Shown: positions 1 through 9,115 of the stretch, one piece after another | Position numbering within the stretch: position 1 is the stretch's first letter | How the letters are laid out: each line of letters starts with the position of its first letter | Source of the DNA: DATATV01 sp036268615 | Lineage (GTDB): Bacteria > Actinomycetota > Actinomycetes > Mycobacteriales > Pseudonocardiaceae | Length of the DNA: 64,000 nucleotides | Reading direction: 5' to 3' | NCBI GenBank assembly: GCA_036268615.1 | Contig: DATATV010000041.1 | Coordinates: forward strand, 1 to 64,000 | The notes under the pieces: model-generated | What the model saw: the letters and a program-made list of their open reading frames with translations, nothing else | Told to the model about the DNA's origin: nothing | Databases searched by the model: none | Program-made: the position numbers and the translations under genes

Positions 1-1199
1 GCGTTGTTGCCCTTGAACGTGCTGGCGACCGAGGTCCAGAACGGGATCGCCTCGGCCGAGTCGGGCATCGGCTTCTGGCAGGTGGCCTGCGCCGAGGAGC
101 AGCCCGCCGAGTTGCCGGTGTAGAGGCCGTCGGTCCAGTGCAGGTCGAGGATCGCGACGATTCCGTTGCTGTTCAACAGGTTCACATACTGCTCGACGGC
201 CTGCTGGTAGGTGGCGCCGGCGTCGGCCGGGGTCACATAGGACTCGGCATTCCAGCATGCCTCGTTGAGCGGCACCCGCACCGCGGTCACGTTCCAGCTC
301 TTGATCGCGGTCACCGACGCCTGGTCCATCGGACCGTCCCAGATCCCGTTGCCCTGCACGCAGGCGAACTCGCCGCCCGAGCGGTTGACGCCGTGCAGCA
401 CGACGGTCGCGCCGGCGGAGTTGACCAGCTGGTTGCCGGACACGTGCAGTTGCGGCGCGGCCCCGGTCGGTCCGCCGCCGCCGGTCGAGGTGGCCACGGT
501 GATCGGCACCGCGGTCGAGGTGACCGTGTGGCCGGCCGCGTCGAACGCCTCCGCGGTCAGCGAGTAGCTGCCGGCGGCCACGTTGGCCCAGCTGAACGTG
601 TAGGGCGCGGTGGTCGACGTGCCCAGCAGGGTCGATCCGGCGAAGAACTCGACCTTGCTGATGCTGCCACCGGTCTCCGCGGCCGAGGCGTTGATGGTCA
701 CCGTCGCGGGCGCGGTGAACGCCTGGTTGGCCGTCGGGCTGGTGATGCCCGCCGTCGGCGCGCCCGGCGTGCTGGTCGCGCCGTTGCACGCGGTGCCGTT
801 GAGGGTGAACGTGGTGGGCACGGCATTGGTGCCGGAGTAGGACAGGTTGAAGCCAGTGCTCGCCGAGCCGCCGGTGGCCAGCGAACCGTTGTAGCTCAGG
901 CTGGCCACGGTGACGTTCGCGCCGTTCTGGCTGTAGGTGCCGTTCCAGCCCTGGTTGACCGTCTGGTTGCCGGCGAAGGCGAAGCCGAGCGTCCAGGACG
1001 AGACGGCCGGCCCGTTGTTGGTGAGGTTGATGTTGACGGTCGCGCCCGCGCCCCAGTCGTTCTGCACCTGGTACTGCACCACACAGGCCGGCGACGCGGC
1101 CGCGGCCGCCGGCAGCGCGGCGGTCGCGCCGGACAGCAGTAATGGCACCGCGGCGGCGGCGCAGACGAGCGCCCTGGTGAAGACCCTTCGGTATTTCAT
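1..1199 (-). CDS. Secreted cellulase, CBM2-Ig-GH5 (3' end outside window)
   Basis: Extracellular endoglucanase-type glycoside hydrolase. The ATG at 1199 follows GGAGAGAG and opens a Sec signal peptide (basic MKYRR, then a hydrophobic run and an Ala-rich cleavage region). Next comes a CBM2 cellulose-binding module, with VQNDWGAGATVNI, the SSWTLGFAFAGNQ strand and paired Cys near its ends. A Ser/Thr/Pro linker and an Ig-like module (KVEFFAGSTLLGT) follow, then the start of a GH5 barrel (VVLHGVNRSGGEF, RVPLNEACWN, VAILDLHW). The window ends before the catalytic NEP acid/base, so activity is inferred. It is divergent from a LacI regulator with a CebR-like operator between them, which points to induction by cello-oligosaccharides. 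Confidence 0.9.
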   Translation of the reverse strand, partial: MKYRRVFTRALVCAAAAVPLLLSGATAALPAAAAASPACVVQYQVQNDWGAGATVNINLTNNGPAVSSWTLGFAFAGNQTVNQGWNGTYSQNGANVTVASLSYNGSLATGGSASTGFNLSYSGTNAVPTTFTLNGTACNGATSTPGAPTAGITSPTANQAFTAPATVTINASAAETGGSISKVEFFAGSTLLGTSTTAPYTFSWANVAAGSYSLTAEAFDAAGHTVTSTAVPITVATSTGGGGPTGAAPQLHVSGNQLVNSAGATVVLHGVNRSGGEFACVQGNGIWDGPMDQASVTAIKSWNVTAVRVPLNEACWNAESYVTPADAGATYQQAVEQYVNLLNSNGIVAILDLHWTDGLYTGNSAGCSSAQATCQKPMPDSAEAIPFWTSVASTFKGNN

Positions 1200-1509
1200 C
1201 CGCTCTCTCCTGACACAGGTCGGTTCCAGCGCCGAGCTGCCCCTGATTCCTGCCGCGCCTCGGTGACGACGGTCACCAGGTCCGGTGGGGCGATCTTGGT
1301 TTATTCTGGAAATTCAGAGATTGGGAACGGTCCCAAAGTCTAGGACCGGGATCAATTGAGAGCGAACCAAAGCCACAAAGCCCGGATCAGAACGAGAAAC
1401 TTACATACTGGACCCGGCGGAGGCGAACACTTGAGGTCGTGGCCGGCCGGAGTGGGGGGCCACCGGAGTGGGGACAGCACAGCACGACCCAGGGAAGCGG
1501 AGCGGGCAG
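1200..1509. other. Divergent regulatory region, cellulase / LacI regulator
   Basis: No gene is seen here. The stretch is AT-richer than its surroundings at about 1295-1350 and carries the palindromic LacI-type operator at 1322-1335. Promoters for both divergent genes should lie here, but no convincing -35/-10 pair could be assigned. Confidence 0.6.
1322..1335. promoter_or_regulatory. CebR-like LacI operator
   Basis: TGGGAACGGTCCCA matches the Streptomyces CebR box TGGGAGCGCTCCCA at 12 of 14 positions. With the flanking bases it forms a 16-bp palindrome broken only at one central pair. It lies 122 bp upstream of the cellulase ATG and about 175 bp upstream of the LacI regulator start, so one operator could serve both directions. 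Recognition by the adjacent LacI protein is inferred. Confidence 0.7.
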
Positions 1510-2568
1510 GTGGCGGAAACAGCGAACGGGCCTCATCCAGGGGCGCTGCATCTCGGGACACTGCCGACACTGGAGGCGGTCGCGGCGATCGCGGGGGTGT
1601 CCAAGTCGACGGTGTCCCGGGTGATCAACGACTCCACGGTGGTCAGTGCGGACGCCAAGGCGCGGGTCGAGGCGGCCATCGCCGAACTGGGCTACGCGCC
1701 CAACCGGGCGGCCCGCAGCCTGGCCCGGCGGCGCAGTGACTCGCTCGCGGTGATCGTGCACGAGAGTGACGCGACGCTGTTCTCCGACCCGTTCTTCGGC
1801 CGCATCGTGCGCAGCATCAGCCAGGCGCTGGCCAACTCCGAGGTGCAGTTGGTGTTGCTGCTCGCGCAGACCGACGCGGACTGCGCCCGGGTCGAGCGCT
1901 ACGTCCGGCAGGGCCACTCCGACGGGGTGCTGCTGGTCAGCGCGCACGGCGACGATCCACTGGCGATCGCGCTGGCCACCGCGGAGGTGCCGACGATCAT
2001 GGCCGGCCGGCCGCTGTTCGACGCGTCGCTGCCCTATGTGGACTCGGACAACCGCACCGGCGCACGGATGGCGGTCGAGCACCTGGTCCAGCGTGGCCGC
2101 GGGGTGATCGCGACGGTCGCCGGGCCGGCCGACATGTCCGCCGGGGTGGACCGGCTGGCCGGCTACCGGGACGGGCTGCGCGCCGCGGGCGCGAACTACC
2201 GGCGCTCGTTGGTCGAGTACGGCGACTGGACCGCCGAGAGCGGCCACCGGGCGATGCGGGCGCTGCTGGCGCGGGAGCCGGCGATCGACGCGGTCGCGGT
2301 CGCGTCCGACCTGATGGCGGTGGGGGCGTTGCAGGCCCTGCGCGAAGCCGACCGGGACGTGCCCGGCCAGGTCGCGGTGGTCGGCTTCGACGACACCCCA
2401 CTGTGGAGCTGGGGTTACGGCGCGGTGCCGCTGACCACCGTGCGGCAGCCGGTGGAGCAGATCGGCACCGAGATGACCAGCCGCCTGCGCGACTACCTGG
2501 AAGGCCGCGCGCCGACCATCGACTCGGTCACCCTGCCCACCGAACTGATTGTCCGGCAGACAACCTGA
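1510..2568 (+). CDS. LacI-family transcriptional regulator (CebR-like)
   Basis: DNA-binding repressor controlled by a sugar ligand. The N-terminal helix-turn-helix and hinge are clear (VAAIAGVSKSTVSRVIN, then a conserved LGYAPN-type segment), followed by a periplasmic-binding-protein-like effector domain (RSDSLAVIV, ending VVGFDDTPLWSW and TTVRQPVEQIG). I chose the GTG at 1510, preceded by a purine-rich AAGCGGAGCGGGCAG. An ATG at 1468 would add 14 residues with no family match. It is divergent from a cellulase with a CebR-like box between them and convergent with a beta-glucosidase, so it is probably the repressor of cellulose or cello-oligosaccharide use. The ligand is not determinable from sequence. 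Confidence 0.85.
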   Translation: MAETANGPHPGALHLGTLPTLEAVAAIAGVSKSTVSRVINDSTVVSADAKARVEAAIAELGYAPNRAARSLARRRSDSLAVIVHESDATLFSDPFFGRIVRSISQALANSEVQLVLLLAQTDADCARVERYVRQGHSDGVLLVSAHGDDPLAIALATAEVPTIMAGRPLFDASLPYVDSDNRTGARMAVEHLVQRGRGVIATVAGPADMSAGVDRLAGYRDGLRAAGANYRRSLVEYGDWTAESGHRAMRALLAREPAIDAVAVASDLMAVGALQALREADRDVPGQVAVVGFDDTPLWSWGYGAVPLTTVRQPVEQIGTEMTSRLRDYLEGRAPTIDSVTLPTELIVRQTT

Positions 2569-2572
2569 CGGA

Positions 2573-2615
2573 GCACTGGCACCGCTCCCAACACGATGCT
2601 GATCGATGCCAGTGC
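2573..2615. terminator. Bidirectional hairpin between lacI and beta-glucosidase
   Basis: GCACTGGCA (2573-2581) pairs perfectly with TGCCAGTGC (2607-2615), a 9-bp stem with a 25-nt loop lying exactly between two convergent stop codons. There is no U-tract, as is common in high-GC actinomycetes. It probably limits read-through in both directions. Confidence 0.5.
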
Positions 2616-2622
2616 CCGCTCG

Positions 2623-4098
2623 TCAGTCCGCGATCTCGTCCTGGACCGGCAGTTCGTTCGCCGCCGCGGCCGCCGCGTACCAGCGCGCGCTGTCCTTCGG
2701 AATGCGCCGCTGGGTGGCGAAGTCGACGTAGACGATGCCGAACCGCTTCGAGTAGCCGTAGGCCCACTCGAAGTTGTCCAGCAGCGACCAGACGAAGTAG
2801 CCGCGCACGTCCACCCCGTCGCCGATCGCCGAGCGCACCGCACCCAGGTGTTCACGCAGGTAGGAGATGCGCTCCGGGTCGCGGACCCGGCCGGTGGGAT
2901 CGACGTAGTCGTCGTAGGCCGCGCCGTTCTCGGTGATCATCATCGGGATACCGGGATAGTCCCGACCCAGCCGGACCAGCAGCTGGTGCAGCCCGGTGCC
3001 GTCGACCGCCCAGTCCATCCGGGTCCGCCGCCCCGCCGGATGCAGGAAGTCGATGTCGTCCGCGGCCGGCCAGGGTGAGTGTGAGCTGGCCCCGTGGCCG
3101 TCCGCCCGCACCGCGTCCGCACCCGGCCTGCGGGCCGACACCAGCATCGGCGTGTAGTAGTTCACCCCGAGCAGATCGATCGGTCGGGAGATCTCGGCCA
3201 GGTCGGACTGGCGCACGAACGACCAGTCGGTGACCGAGACGGTGTCGGCCAGCACGTCGGCCGGGTACTCCCCGCGCAGCACCGGGTCAAGGAACAGCCG
3301 GTTGGCCAGGCCGTCGATCCGGCGGACCGCGTCCTGGTCGACCGGTTCGTCGGTGGGCGCCCGCACGGTGCTCGGGTTGAGCGTCAGCGCGACGGTGTGC
3401 CCGGCGGGCAGGATGTCGCGCAGCACGCCGACGCCGAGGCCGTGCGCGAGCAGCAGGTGGTGCGCGGCCGCCAGCGAGCTGGCCGGCTCGGACCGGCCGG
3501 GCGCGTGCACCCCGGAGCTGTAGCCGAGGAAGGCCGAGCACCACGGCTCGTTGAGCGTGGTCCAGGTCGACACCCGGTCGCCCAGCGCGGTCGCGGCGAT
3601 GCCGAGGTACTCGGCGAACCGGTAGGCGGTGTCCCGGTTGGGCCAGCCGCCCGCGTCCTCCAGGTCCTGCGGCAGGTCCCAGTGGTAGGCGGTGACCGTC
3701 GGAGTGATGCCGTGCTCCAGCAGCGCGTCCACCAACCGCTGGTAGAAGTCGAGCCCGGCCTGGTTGGCCGGCCCCTGCCCGGTGGGCTGGATTCGTGTCC
3801 AGGCCAACGAGAACCGGTAGTCGGTGATGCCGAGGTCGGCCATCAACCGCACGTCCTCGGCGATCCGGTGGTAGTGGTCGGCGGCGATGTCCCCGTTGTC
3901 CGCGTTGTGCACCGCCCCCGGCCGGTGGCTGAAGGTGTCCCAGATGGACGGCGATCGGCCGTCCTCGTGCACCGCGCCCTCGATCTGGTAGGCGGCGGTC
4001 GCCGCGCCCCAGCGGAACCCGGCCGGGAACCCCTCCACGGTTCGCGGCCGCGAAGCTGGTTGGGCGGATTGGTCGGTGCCCAGTTGAACAGCGCTCAT
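2623..4098 (-). CDS. GH1 beta-glucosidase
   Basis: Retaining glycoside hydrolase family 1 enzyme of 491 residues, a normal length, that releases glucose from cellobiose or short beta-glucosides. The N-terminal FRWGAATAAYQIEG signature is present, the acid/base Glu184 lies in TLNEP and the nucleophile Glu390 in ITENG. There is no signal peptide, so it should act in the cytoplasm on imported sugars. The start follows AAGGAGGGACC. It is the last gene of a same-strand series with a binding protein and a Dpp-type ABC transporter, the arrangement expected for import followed by intracellular hydrolysis. Confidence 0.93.
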   Translation of the reverse strand: MSAVQLGTDQSAQPASRPRTVEGFPAGFRWGAATAAYQIEGAVHEDGRSPSIWDTFSHRPGAVHNADNGDIAADHYHRIAEDVRLMADLGITDYRFSLAWTRIQPTGQGPANQAGLDFYQRLVDALLEHGITPTVTAYHWDLPQDLEDAGGWPNRDTAYRFAEYLGIAATALGDRVSTWTTLNEPWCSAFLGYSSGVHAPGRSEPASSLAAAHHLLLAHGLGVGVLRDILPAGHTVALTLNPSTVRAPTDEPVDQDAVRRIDGLANRLFLDPVLRGEYPADVLADTVSVTDWSFVRQSDLAEISRPIDLLGVNYYTPMLVSARRPGADAVRADGHGASSHSPWPAADDIDFLHPAGRRTRMDWAVDGTGLHQLLVRLGRDYPGIPMMITENGAAYDDYVDPTGRVRDPERISYLREHLGAVRSAIGDGVDVRGYFVWSLLDNFEWAYGYSKRFGIVYVDFATQRRIPKDSARWYAAAAAANELPVQDEIAD

Positions 4099-4121
4099 CA
4101 GATGGTCCCTCCTTCGTGAAC

Positions 4122-4170
4122 GCGGACGGCAGCCCGCCCGGCCGGATCGGCTCGGACGGGCGCTGTCCGC
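4122..4170. promoter_or_regulatory. Imperfect inverted repeat between binding protein and beta-glucosidase
   Basis: The arm beginning GCGGAC at 4122 pairs imperfectly with the arm ending GTCCGC at 4170, giving a long GC-rich stem with one mismatch and one bulge. It lies in the 94-bp gap after the binding-protein gene. There is no U-tract. It could stabilise or attenuate the mRNA so that the binding protein is made in excess over the downstream hydrolase. Confidence 0.4.
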
Positions 4171-4192
4171 TTCATGAGCGACGGGCGTCCAA

Positions 4193-5842
4193 TCAGGACA
4201 CCGGGGTCAGGTGCAGCACGGTGTATTCCATGAACGGTGAGTTGGGGGTCGGATTCATGTACGGGTCCTGCGGGGTGGGCCAGCCGGTGAACTTCTTGGT
4301 GCTGTACTCGTCCCACGCCGCGCCGTAGAGCAGCGGGATCACCGGTGCCTGGGCGGACACGATGTTCTGCAGCTTGGTCAGCGCGTCCTGCTGGGTGGCC
4401 GCGTCGTTGCTGTTGGCATACTCGGCCAGGGCGGCCTGGGCGTTCGGGTCGTTGTAACGACCCTGGTCGCCGGTGGCCGCGGTGCCGGTCGGCGCGGTCA
4501 GCGTGGAGTCCAGCCAGTTGTCGTACTGGTAGTACGGCGACGGGCCCTGCTGTCCCCAGTGGATGGTCGCGTCGAACGCACCGCTGTTGTAGTCGGCGGT
4601 CCACGCGTCGGCGGTGACGCCCGGTGCGACCGTCACGTCGAAGCCCAACGAGTTGAGCTGCTGGGCGATCAGGCTGGCGTCCTCGAAGTAGTCCGAGTAC
4701 GACGCCGGGTCCTCGATGGTGAACTTGATCGTCGCACCGTTCTTGGTCCACTTGCCATTCTGCTGGGTGTAGCCGTCACCGGAGAGGATCTGGCTGACCT
4801 TCGACTTGTCCTGGGTCAGGTCGTTGGTCAGCGACGGCGTCTGGAACTTGCTGTCCACCGGCAGCAGCAGCCCACCCGAGGAACTGGCGGCCGGCTCGTA
4901 ACCGGTCTCACCGATGGTCGAGAGCTGGTTGCGGTCGATGCCCGCGCTGACCGCGCGCCGCACCGCCGGGTCGTTCAGCGGCGTCTTGGTCACGTTGAGC
5001 TGCAAGGTCACCACGTTCACCGGCGCGAACCAGTACTTGTTGTGCGTCGGGTCCTTCGAGGTGAACACCTTGTCGATGTTGGCGATGTCGTTGCCACCCC
5101 AGTCCAACTGCCCCTGGGACAGCGCCAGGCTGGCGGTCGTGTTGGACACGTACGAGGGGAAGCTCAGGTGGTCGATCTTCACCGGCTGCCAGTAGCTGGG
5201 GTTCTTGTCCAGGGTGAAGCCCTGCGAGGAGAACTGGCCCAGGGTGTATGGACCGGTGCCGACCGGGTTGGTGTCGTTCCACTTGGACGGATCGCCCACC
5301 GTCGACCAGATGTGCTGCGGCACGATGTAGACCATCGAGCCGATGTAGAACAGATTGGTGTACTGCGCGGTCGCGAAGTTCAGCACCACGGTGTTGGCGT
5401 CCGGCGTCTGCACGTCGGTCGGGTTGACGCCGTTGGTGTTGATCGCCTTGTTCGCCTTGAGCAGGTTGAAGGTGAACGCGACGTCCTTGCTGCTGAACGC
5501 CTGGCCGTCACTCCACTTCACGTTCGGCCGCAGGTGGAAGGTGATCGTCTTGCCGCTGTTGGAGAAGTCGTAGGACTGGGCCAACCACGGGTAGACGGTG
5601 CCCGGCTTCATCGAGTTGAACTGCAGCAGCGGCTCGTAGATCATGCCGACCGCGTTGACCTCGTAGCCGGTGTCGTTGGTGTCGTAGGGGTTGAAGTCCC
5701 TTGTGAACGGGGAGACCGGGTTGTCCTCGATCACCAGGGTCGAGGTGTCCGTACTGGCCGTGCTGGCATGGCTGGAACATGCGGCCAGACCGACCGCGAC
5801 CATACCCGCCGCGACCAGCGCGGCTAATGCTCTCCCAGGCAT
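4193..5842 (-). CDS. ABC transporter substrate-binding lipoprotein, SBP family 5
   Basis: Membrane-anchored extracellular solute-binding protein of the oligopeptide/nickel/beta-glucoside family 5 (about 549 residues). The N-terminus MPGRALAALVAAGMV runs into a lipobox LAAC, so it is a lipoprotein. The family-5 core is visible in YEPLLQFN, KVSWSDGQ-like WSDGQAFSSKDVAFTFN, and NPVGTGPYTL. The ATG at 5842 has GGAG nine bases upstream; an ATG at 5857 is five codons longer. It lies between the transporter ATPase genes and a GH1 beta-glucosidase. Family-5 proteins bind peptides or, in some bacteria, cello-oligosaccharides; context favours a beta-glucan oligosaccharide, but this is inference. Confidence 0.88.
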   Translation of the reverse strand: MPGRALAALVAAGMVAVGLAACSSHASTASTDTSTLVIEDNPVSPFTRDFNPYDTNDTGYEVNAVGMIYEPLLQFNSMKPGTVYPWLAQSYDFSNSGKTITFHLRPNVKWSDGQAFSSKDVAFTFNLLKANKAINTNGVNPTDVQTPDANTVVLNFATAQYTNLFYIGSMVYIVPQHIWSTVGDPSKWNDTNPVGTGPYTLGQFSSQGFTLDKNPSYWQPVKIDHLSFPSYVSNTTASLALSQGQLDWGGNDIANIDKVFTSKDPTHNKYWFAPVNVVTLQLNVTKTPLNDPAVRRAVSAGIDRNQLSTIGETGYEPAASSSGGLLLPVDSKFQTPSLTNDLTQDKSKVSQILSGDGYTQQNGKWTKNGATIKFTIEDPASYSDYFEDASLIAQQLNSLGFDVTVAPGVTADAWTADYNSGAFDATIHWGQQGPSPYYQYDNWLDSTLTAPTGTAATGDQGRYNDPNAQAALAEYANSNDAATQQDALTKLQNIVSAQAPVIPLLYGAAWDEYSTKKFTGWPTPQDPYMNPTPNSPFMEYTVLHLTPVS

Positions 5843-6000
5843 TTGGTTACACTCCATCGTGTCCGGCTGGCTTCTCCGCCAGCCTGTTTGGCAAACGACC
5901 TGTCGGGGTCTCTTGTGGTTCGGGTACCGGCGCGAAGTCGGCCGGGCCCAGATCGTGGGGTACGCGCACCCCCGTCGAACGGCTGCGGTGCCGGGCGCGG

Positions 6001-7056
6001 TCAGGCCGCTGCCCCGGTCGGATGACTGCCGCGCTGCTCGGTGTGCAGCCAGCACGCGCTGATGTGTCCTGTGGTCACCTCGATTCGTGGCGGGGCCGTG
6101 GTCCGGCACACCGGCATGGCATGTGGACAACGAGGATGGAACCGGCAGCCCGCCGGCGGGGCCGCCAGGCTGGGCGGGGCACCCCGGCCGGCCAGCGACA
6201 CCGGGCCGGATCGGCGCGGGTCGGGCGCGGCGGCGCGCAGCAACTGGGTGTAGGGATGGGCCGGCGCGTCGGTCACCTCGGTGGCCGGACCCGTCTCCAC
6301 GATTTCGCCGGCGTACATCACCGCGACCGTGTCGGCCAGGTAGCGGGCCGAGGCGATGTCGTGGGTGACGTAGAGGATCGCCAGTCCCTCGGACTCGCGC
6401 AGGTCGGCCAGCAGGTTGAGCACGCCCAGTCGGATGGACACGTCCAGCATGGACACCGGCTCGTCGGCCAGCAGTACGTCCGGCCGCACCGCCAGCGCCC
6501 GCGCGATGGCCACCCGCTGGCGCTGGCCGCCGGACAGCTCGTGCGGGTACTTCTCGATGAACTGCCTGGTCGGCGTGAGCGACACGCGGTCGAGCAGTTG
6601 GTGGATGGTCGGGTCGAGGTCACCGCGCGCGGTGCCGTGGATGCGCAGCGGCCGTTCCAGGTGGTACCGCACGCCGTGCACCGGGTTGAGCGAGGAGAAC
6701 GGGTCCTGCAGGACGAGTTGCACCCGCCGGCTGTAGGCCACTCGGGGCGACCGCGCCGGCACGGCCTCGCCGGACAGCAGCAACTCGCCCGCGGTCGGCT
6801 TGATCAGCCGGGCCAGCAACCGGGCCACGGTGGACTTGCCCGACCCGCTCTCGCCGACCACCGCGGTCACGGTGGCCCGGTCCAGCCGCAGCGACACGTC
6901 CTCGACGGCGTGCACCGTCTGCCGGCGCAGCAGTCCGCTGCGCAGCGGAAAGTGCTTGGTCAGCCCGCGCGCCTCCAGCGCGGCCGGGCCCTCCGGCGTC
7001 CTGGTGTCCCCGGTGGGCCTGCCGTTCTCGGTCGGCTTGCCGTCGTGGCCGGTCAT
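6001..7056 (-). CDS. Dpp/Opp-type ABC transporter ATP-binding protein (DppF-like)
   Basis: Cytoplasmic ATPase of 351 residues that energises import. Walker A GESGSGKST is at residues 68-76; the family Q-loop QDPFSSLNP, signature LSGGQRQR, Walker B VLLADEP and switch His in YVTHD follow. The C-terminal oligopeptide-transporter extension with conserved cysteines (GCRFHPRCPHAMPVC) is present and typical of Dpp/Opp ATPases. Its ATG overlaps the stop of the preceding ATPase (ATGA), indicating translational coupling. It pairs with the DppD-like ATPase to form the heterodimer. Confidence 0.92.
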   Translation of the reverse strand: MTGHDGKPTENGRPTGDTRTPEGPAALEARGLTKHFPLRSGLLRRQTVHAVEDVSLRLDRATVTAVVGESGSGKSTVARLLARLIKPTAGELLLSGEAVPARSPRVAYSRRVQLVLQDPFSSLNPVHGVRYHLERPLRIHGTARGDLDPTIHQLLDRVSLTPTRQFIEKYPHELSGGQRQRVAIARALAVRPDVLLADEPVSMLDVSIRLGVLNLLADLRESEGLAILYVTHDIASARYLADTVAVMYAGEIVETGPATEVTDAPAHPYTQLLRAAAPDPRRSGPVSLAGRGAPPSLAAPPAGCRFHPRCPHAMPVCRTTAPPRIEVTTGHISACWLHTEQRGSHPTGAAA

Positions 7057-8123
7057 GCCGCTCCCCCTACGGTGTTGCCGGCCTCGACCACCGGCGGATG
7101 ATCGGTCAGTTCGGCCGGCGGCGTGCGGTCACCGTCGTGCAGCCAGCAGGCCACCGAACGGTCCGCGGTGCCGCCGGCGAGTTGCAGCAGCTTCGGCGTG
7201 TCGTGCCGACACTGCTCCAGCGCGTACCCGCAGCGCGGATGGAACGCACAGCCCGAAGGCACGTTCCGCAGGTCCGGCGGCGAACCGGGAATGCCGGTCA
7301 TCCGGCTGCGTTCCCCGGACAGCGCCGGGAACGAGCCGCGCAGGCCGTAGGTGTAGGGGTGGCACGGCGAGTCGAACAGGGTGCGGGCCGGCGCGCGCTC
7401 CACCAGTCGACCGGCGTACATCACCGCGATCGAGTCGGCCAGTTCGATCAGCAGCGAGAGGTCGTGGGTGATGAACAGCACCGAGAAGCCCAGCCGGTCA
7501 CGCAGGCCGATCAGTTCCTCCAGGATCTCCCGCTGGGTCACCACGTCCAGCGCGGTGGTCGGCTCGTCCATGATCACGACCTTGGGCTCCAGCGCGAGCG
7601 CCATCGCGATCATCACCCGCTGCCGCATCCCGCCGGACAGCTCGTGCGGATAGCTGCCCAGCCGGTCGCCGTCGATGCCGACCAGACCGAGCAGCCGCAC
7701 CGCGCGCTGCTTCAGCTCGCTCGACGACAACCCGGGACGGTGCGCCCGGATCACGTCGGAGAGCTGCCGGCCGATCCGCATCACCGGGTTGAGCGCGTGC
7801 ATCGCGCTCTGGAACACCACCGAGATCTCCGACCAGCGCAGCTTGCGCAGCTGGTGGGCGTCGGCGGCCATCAGGTCCACCGCCGGGCCGTCGTCGACGG
7901 CGAACCACGCCTGGCCGCCGGTGATCACGCCCGGCGCGCGCAGCAGCCGGGTCACCGCGTAGGCCAGCGTGGACTTGCCGCTGCCGCTCTCCCCGGCCAG
8001 GCCGAGCACCTCACCGCGGGCCAGTCGGAGGCTCACGTCGACCACCGCGTGCACGGCGTCCGCGCCGACGCCGTAGTCCACGCTCAGGCCCTGGATGTCC
8101 AGCACCGCTTCCTGGTCGCTCAT
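7053..8123 (-). CDS. Dpp/Opp-type ABC transporter ATP-binding protein (DppD-like)
   Basis: Second ATPase of the transporter, 356 residues. Walker A GESGSGKST, Q-loop VVFQSAMHALNP, signature LSGGMRQR, Walker B VIMDEPTTALD and switch FITHD are all present, with the Cys-containing C-terminal tail (GCAFHPRCGYALEQC). The ATG at 8123 overlaps the stop of the upstream permease (ATGA); a longer open frame reaching 8600 lies inside that permease and was not used. Its own stop overlaps the next ATPase start in the same way. The two ATPases differ in sequence, as expected for a heterodimeric importer. Confidence 0.92.
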   Translation of the reverse strand: MSDQEAVLDIQGLSVDYGVGADAVHAVVDVSLRLARGEVLGLAGESGSGKSTLAYAVTRLLRAPGVITGGQAWFAVDDGPAVDLMAADAHQLRKLRWSEISVVFQSAMHALNPVMRIGRQLSDVIRAHRPGLSSSELKQRAVRLLGLVGIDGDRLGSYPHELSGGMRQRVMIAMALALEPKVVIMDEPTTALDVVTQREILEELIGLRDRLGFSVLFITHDLSLLIELADSIAVMYAGRLVERAPARTLFDSPCHPYTYGLRGSFPALSGERSRMTGIPGSPPDLRNVPSGCAFHPRCGYALEQCRHDTPKLLQLAGGTADRSVACWLHDGDRTPPAELTDHPPVVEAGNTVGGAA

Positions 8124-9109
8124 CGGTGACCGCCCAACACCGGCGTCAGCCCGAGCTTGGCCCGGCGCGGCAGCCCGGCCCGGCGGGCCACCTTGCGGGA
8201 CAGTCCGGCCGCCCGCAGCCGCGGGTTGATGAACTCGTCGATGCCGAAGTTGACCAGCGCCAGCGAGGTGCCCAGCAGCGCGATGGCCAGGCCGGGCGGG
8301 AAGAACCACCACCACGCGTTGACCTGCGCGGCGTTCAGCGACTCGGCCCAGAACAACATCGAGCCCCAGCTCCAGTGCGACACGTCCACGACGCCGAGGA
8401 AGGCCAGCGCGACGAACGTGCCGATCGCGTAGAGAACGGTGAACAGGAACGAGGACATCACGATCGCGGCCAGGTTTGGCAGGATCTCGTGGCCGATGAT
8501 CCGCCAGCGCGGCTCGCCGATCACCCGGGCCGACTCGACGAAGTCCCGGCGCCGCATGGACAAGGTCTGCGCGCGCAGCACCCGGGCGCCCCATGCCCAA
8601 CCGGTCAGGCTGATGATCAGCCCGATCACCACCGGATTGGAACTGGTGCTCTGCGGCAGGTAGGCGGCCATCACGATCAGCAGCGGCAGCGCCGGAATCA
8701 CCAGGAACACGTTGGTGACCAGGGACAGGATGTCGTCGACGAGGCCGCCGACAAAACCCGCGGTCACACCGACCACAATGGACAGTGCGGTGGCGGTCGC
8801 GCCGGCCAGGAAGCCGATCAGCACCGTGCTGCGCGCGCCGACCAGCAGTTGCGAGAACACGTCCTGGCCGGACTGGGTGGTGCCCAGCCAGTGCGCACCG
8901 GACGGCGGTTGCAGCAGGTCGGCGGTGGTCGCGCTCGGGTCGTGCGGCGCGAGGATCGGACCGAGTACGGCCAGCAGCAGGAACAGCACGAGCAGGGCGA
9001 ACCCGATGAGAATCTTCGGGGATCGCGGTAACCGCAGCCGGCTGGCCCGAACCGCGACCACCGGTTCGTCCGGCAGGGCAATCAGTTCCGGGTCAACATC
9101 GACGGACAT
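8120..9109 (-). CDS. Dpp/Opp-type ABC transporter permease (DppC-like)
   Basis: Inner-membrane permease of 329 residues. The long N-terminal hydrophobic helix (ILIGFALLVLFLLL) is followed by the periplasmic APHDPSATTADLLQPPSG segment with HWLGTTQSGQDVFSQ, characteristic of DppC-type permeases. The BPD_transp_1 core follows, with the EAA-type loop near ARVIGEPRWRIIGHEILPN. It lies downstream of a DppB-like permease with a short gap and overlaps the next ATPase start by four bases. Confidence 0.92.
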   Translation of the reverse strand: MSVDVDPELIALPDEPVVAVRASRLRLPRSPKILIGFALLVLFLLLAVLGPILAPHDPSATTADLLQPPSGAHWLGTTQSGQDVFSQLLVGARSTVLIGFLAGATATALSIVVGVTAGFVGGLVDDILSLVTNVFLVIPALPLLIVMAAYLPQSTSSNPVVIGLIISLTGWAWGARVLRAQTLSMRRRDFVESARVIGEPRWRIIGHEILPNLAAIVMSSFLFTVLYAIGTFVALAFLGVVDVSHWSWGSMLFWAESLNAAQVNAWWWFFPPGLAIALLGTSLALVNFGIDEFINPRLRAAGLSRKVARRAGLPRRAKLGLTPVLGGHR

Positions 9110-9115
9110 GAACGC

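Noticed and set aside
2577..2590. CebR-like match TGGCACCGCTCCCA downstream of lacI and beta-glucosidase
   Set aside because: Its left half is part of the 9-bp hairpin stem at 2573-2615, and it lies downstream of both genes, so a terminator explains it better than an operator.
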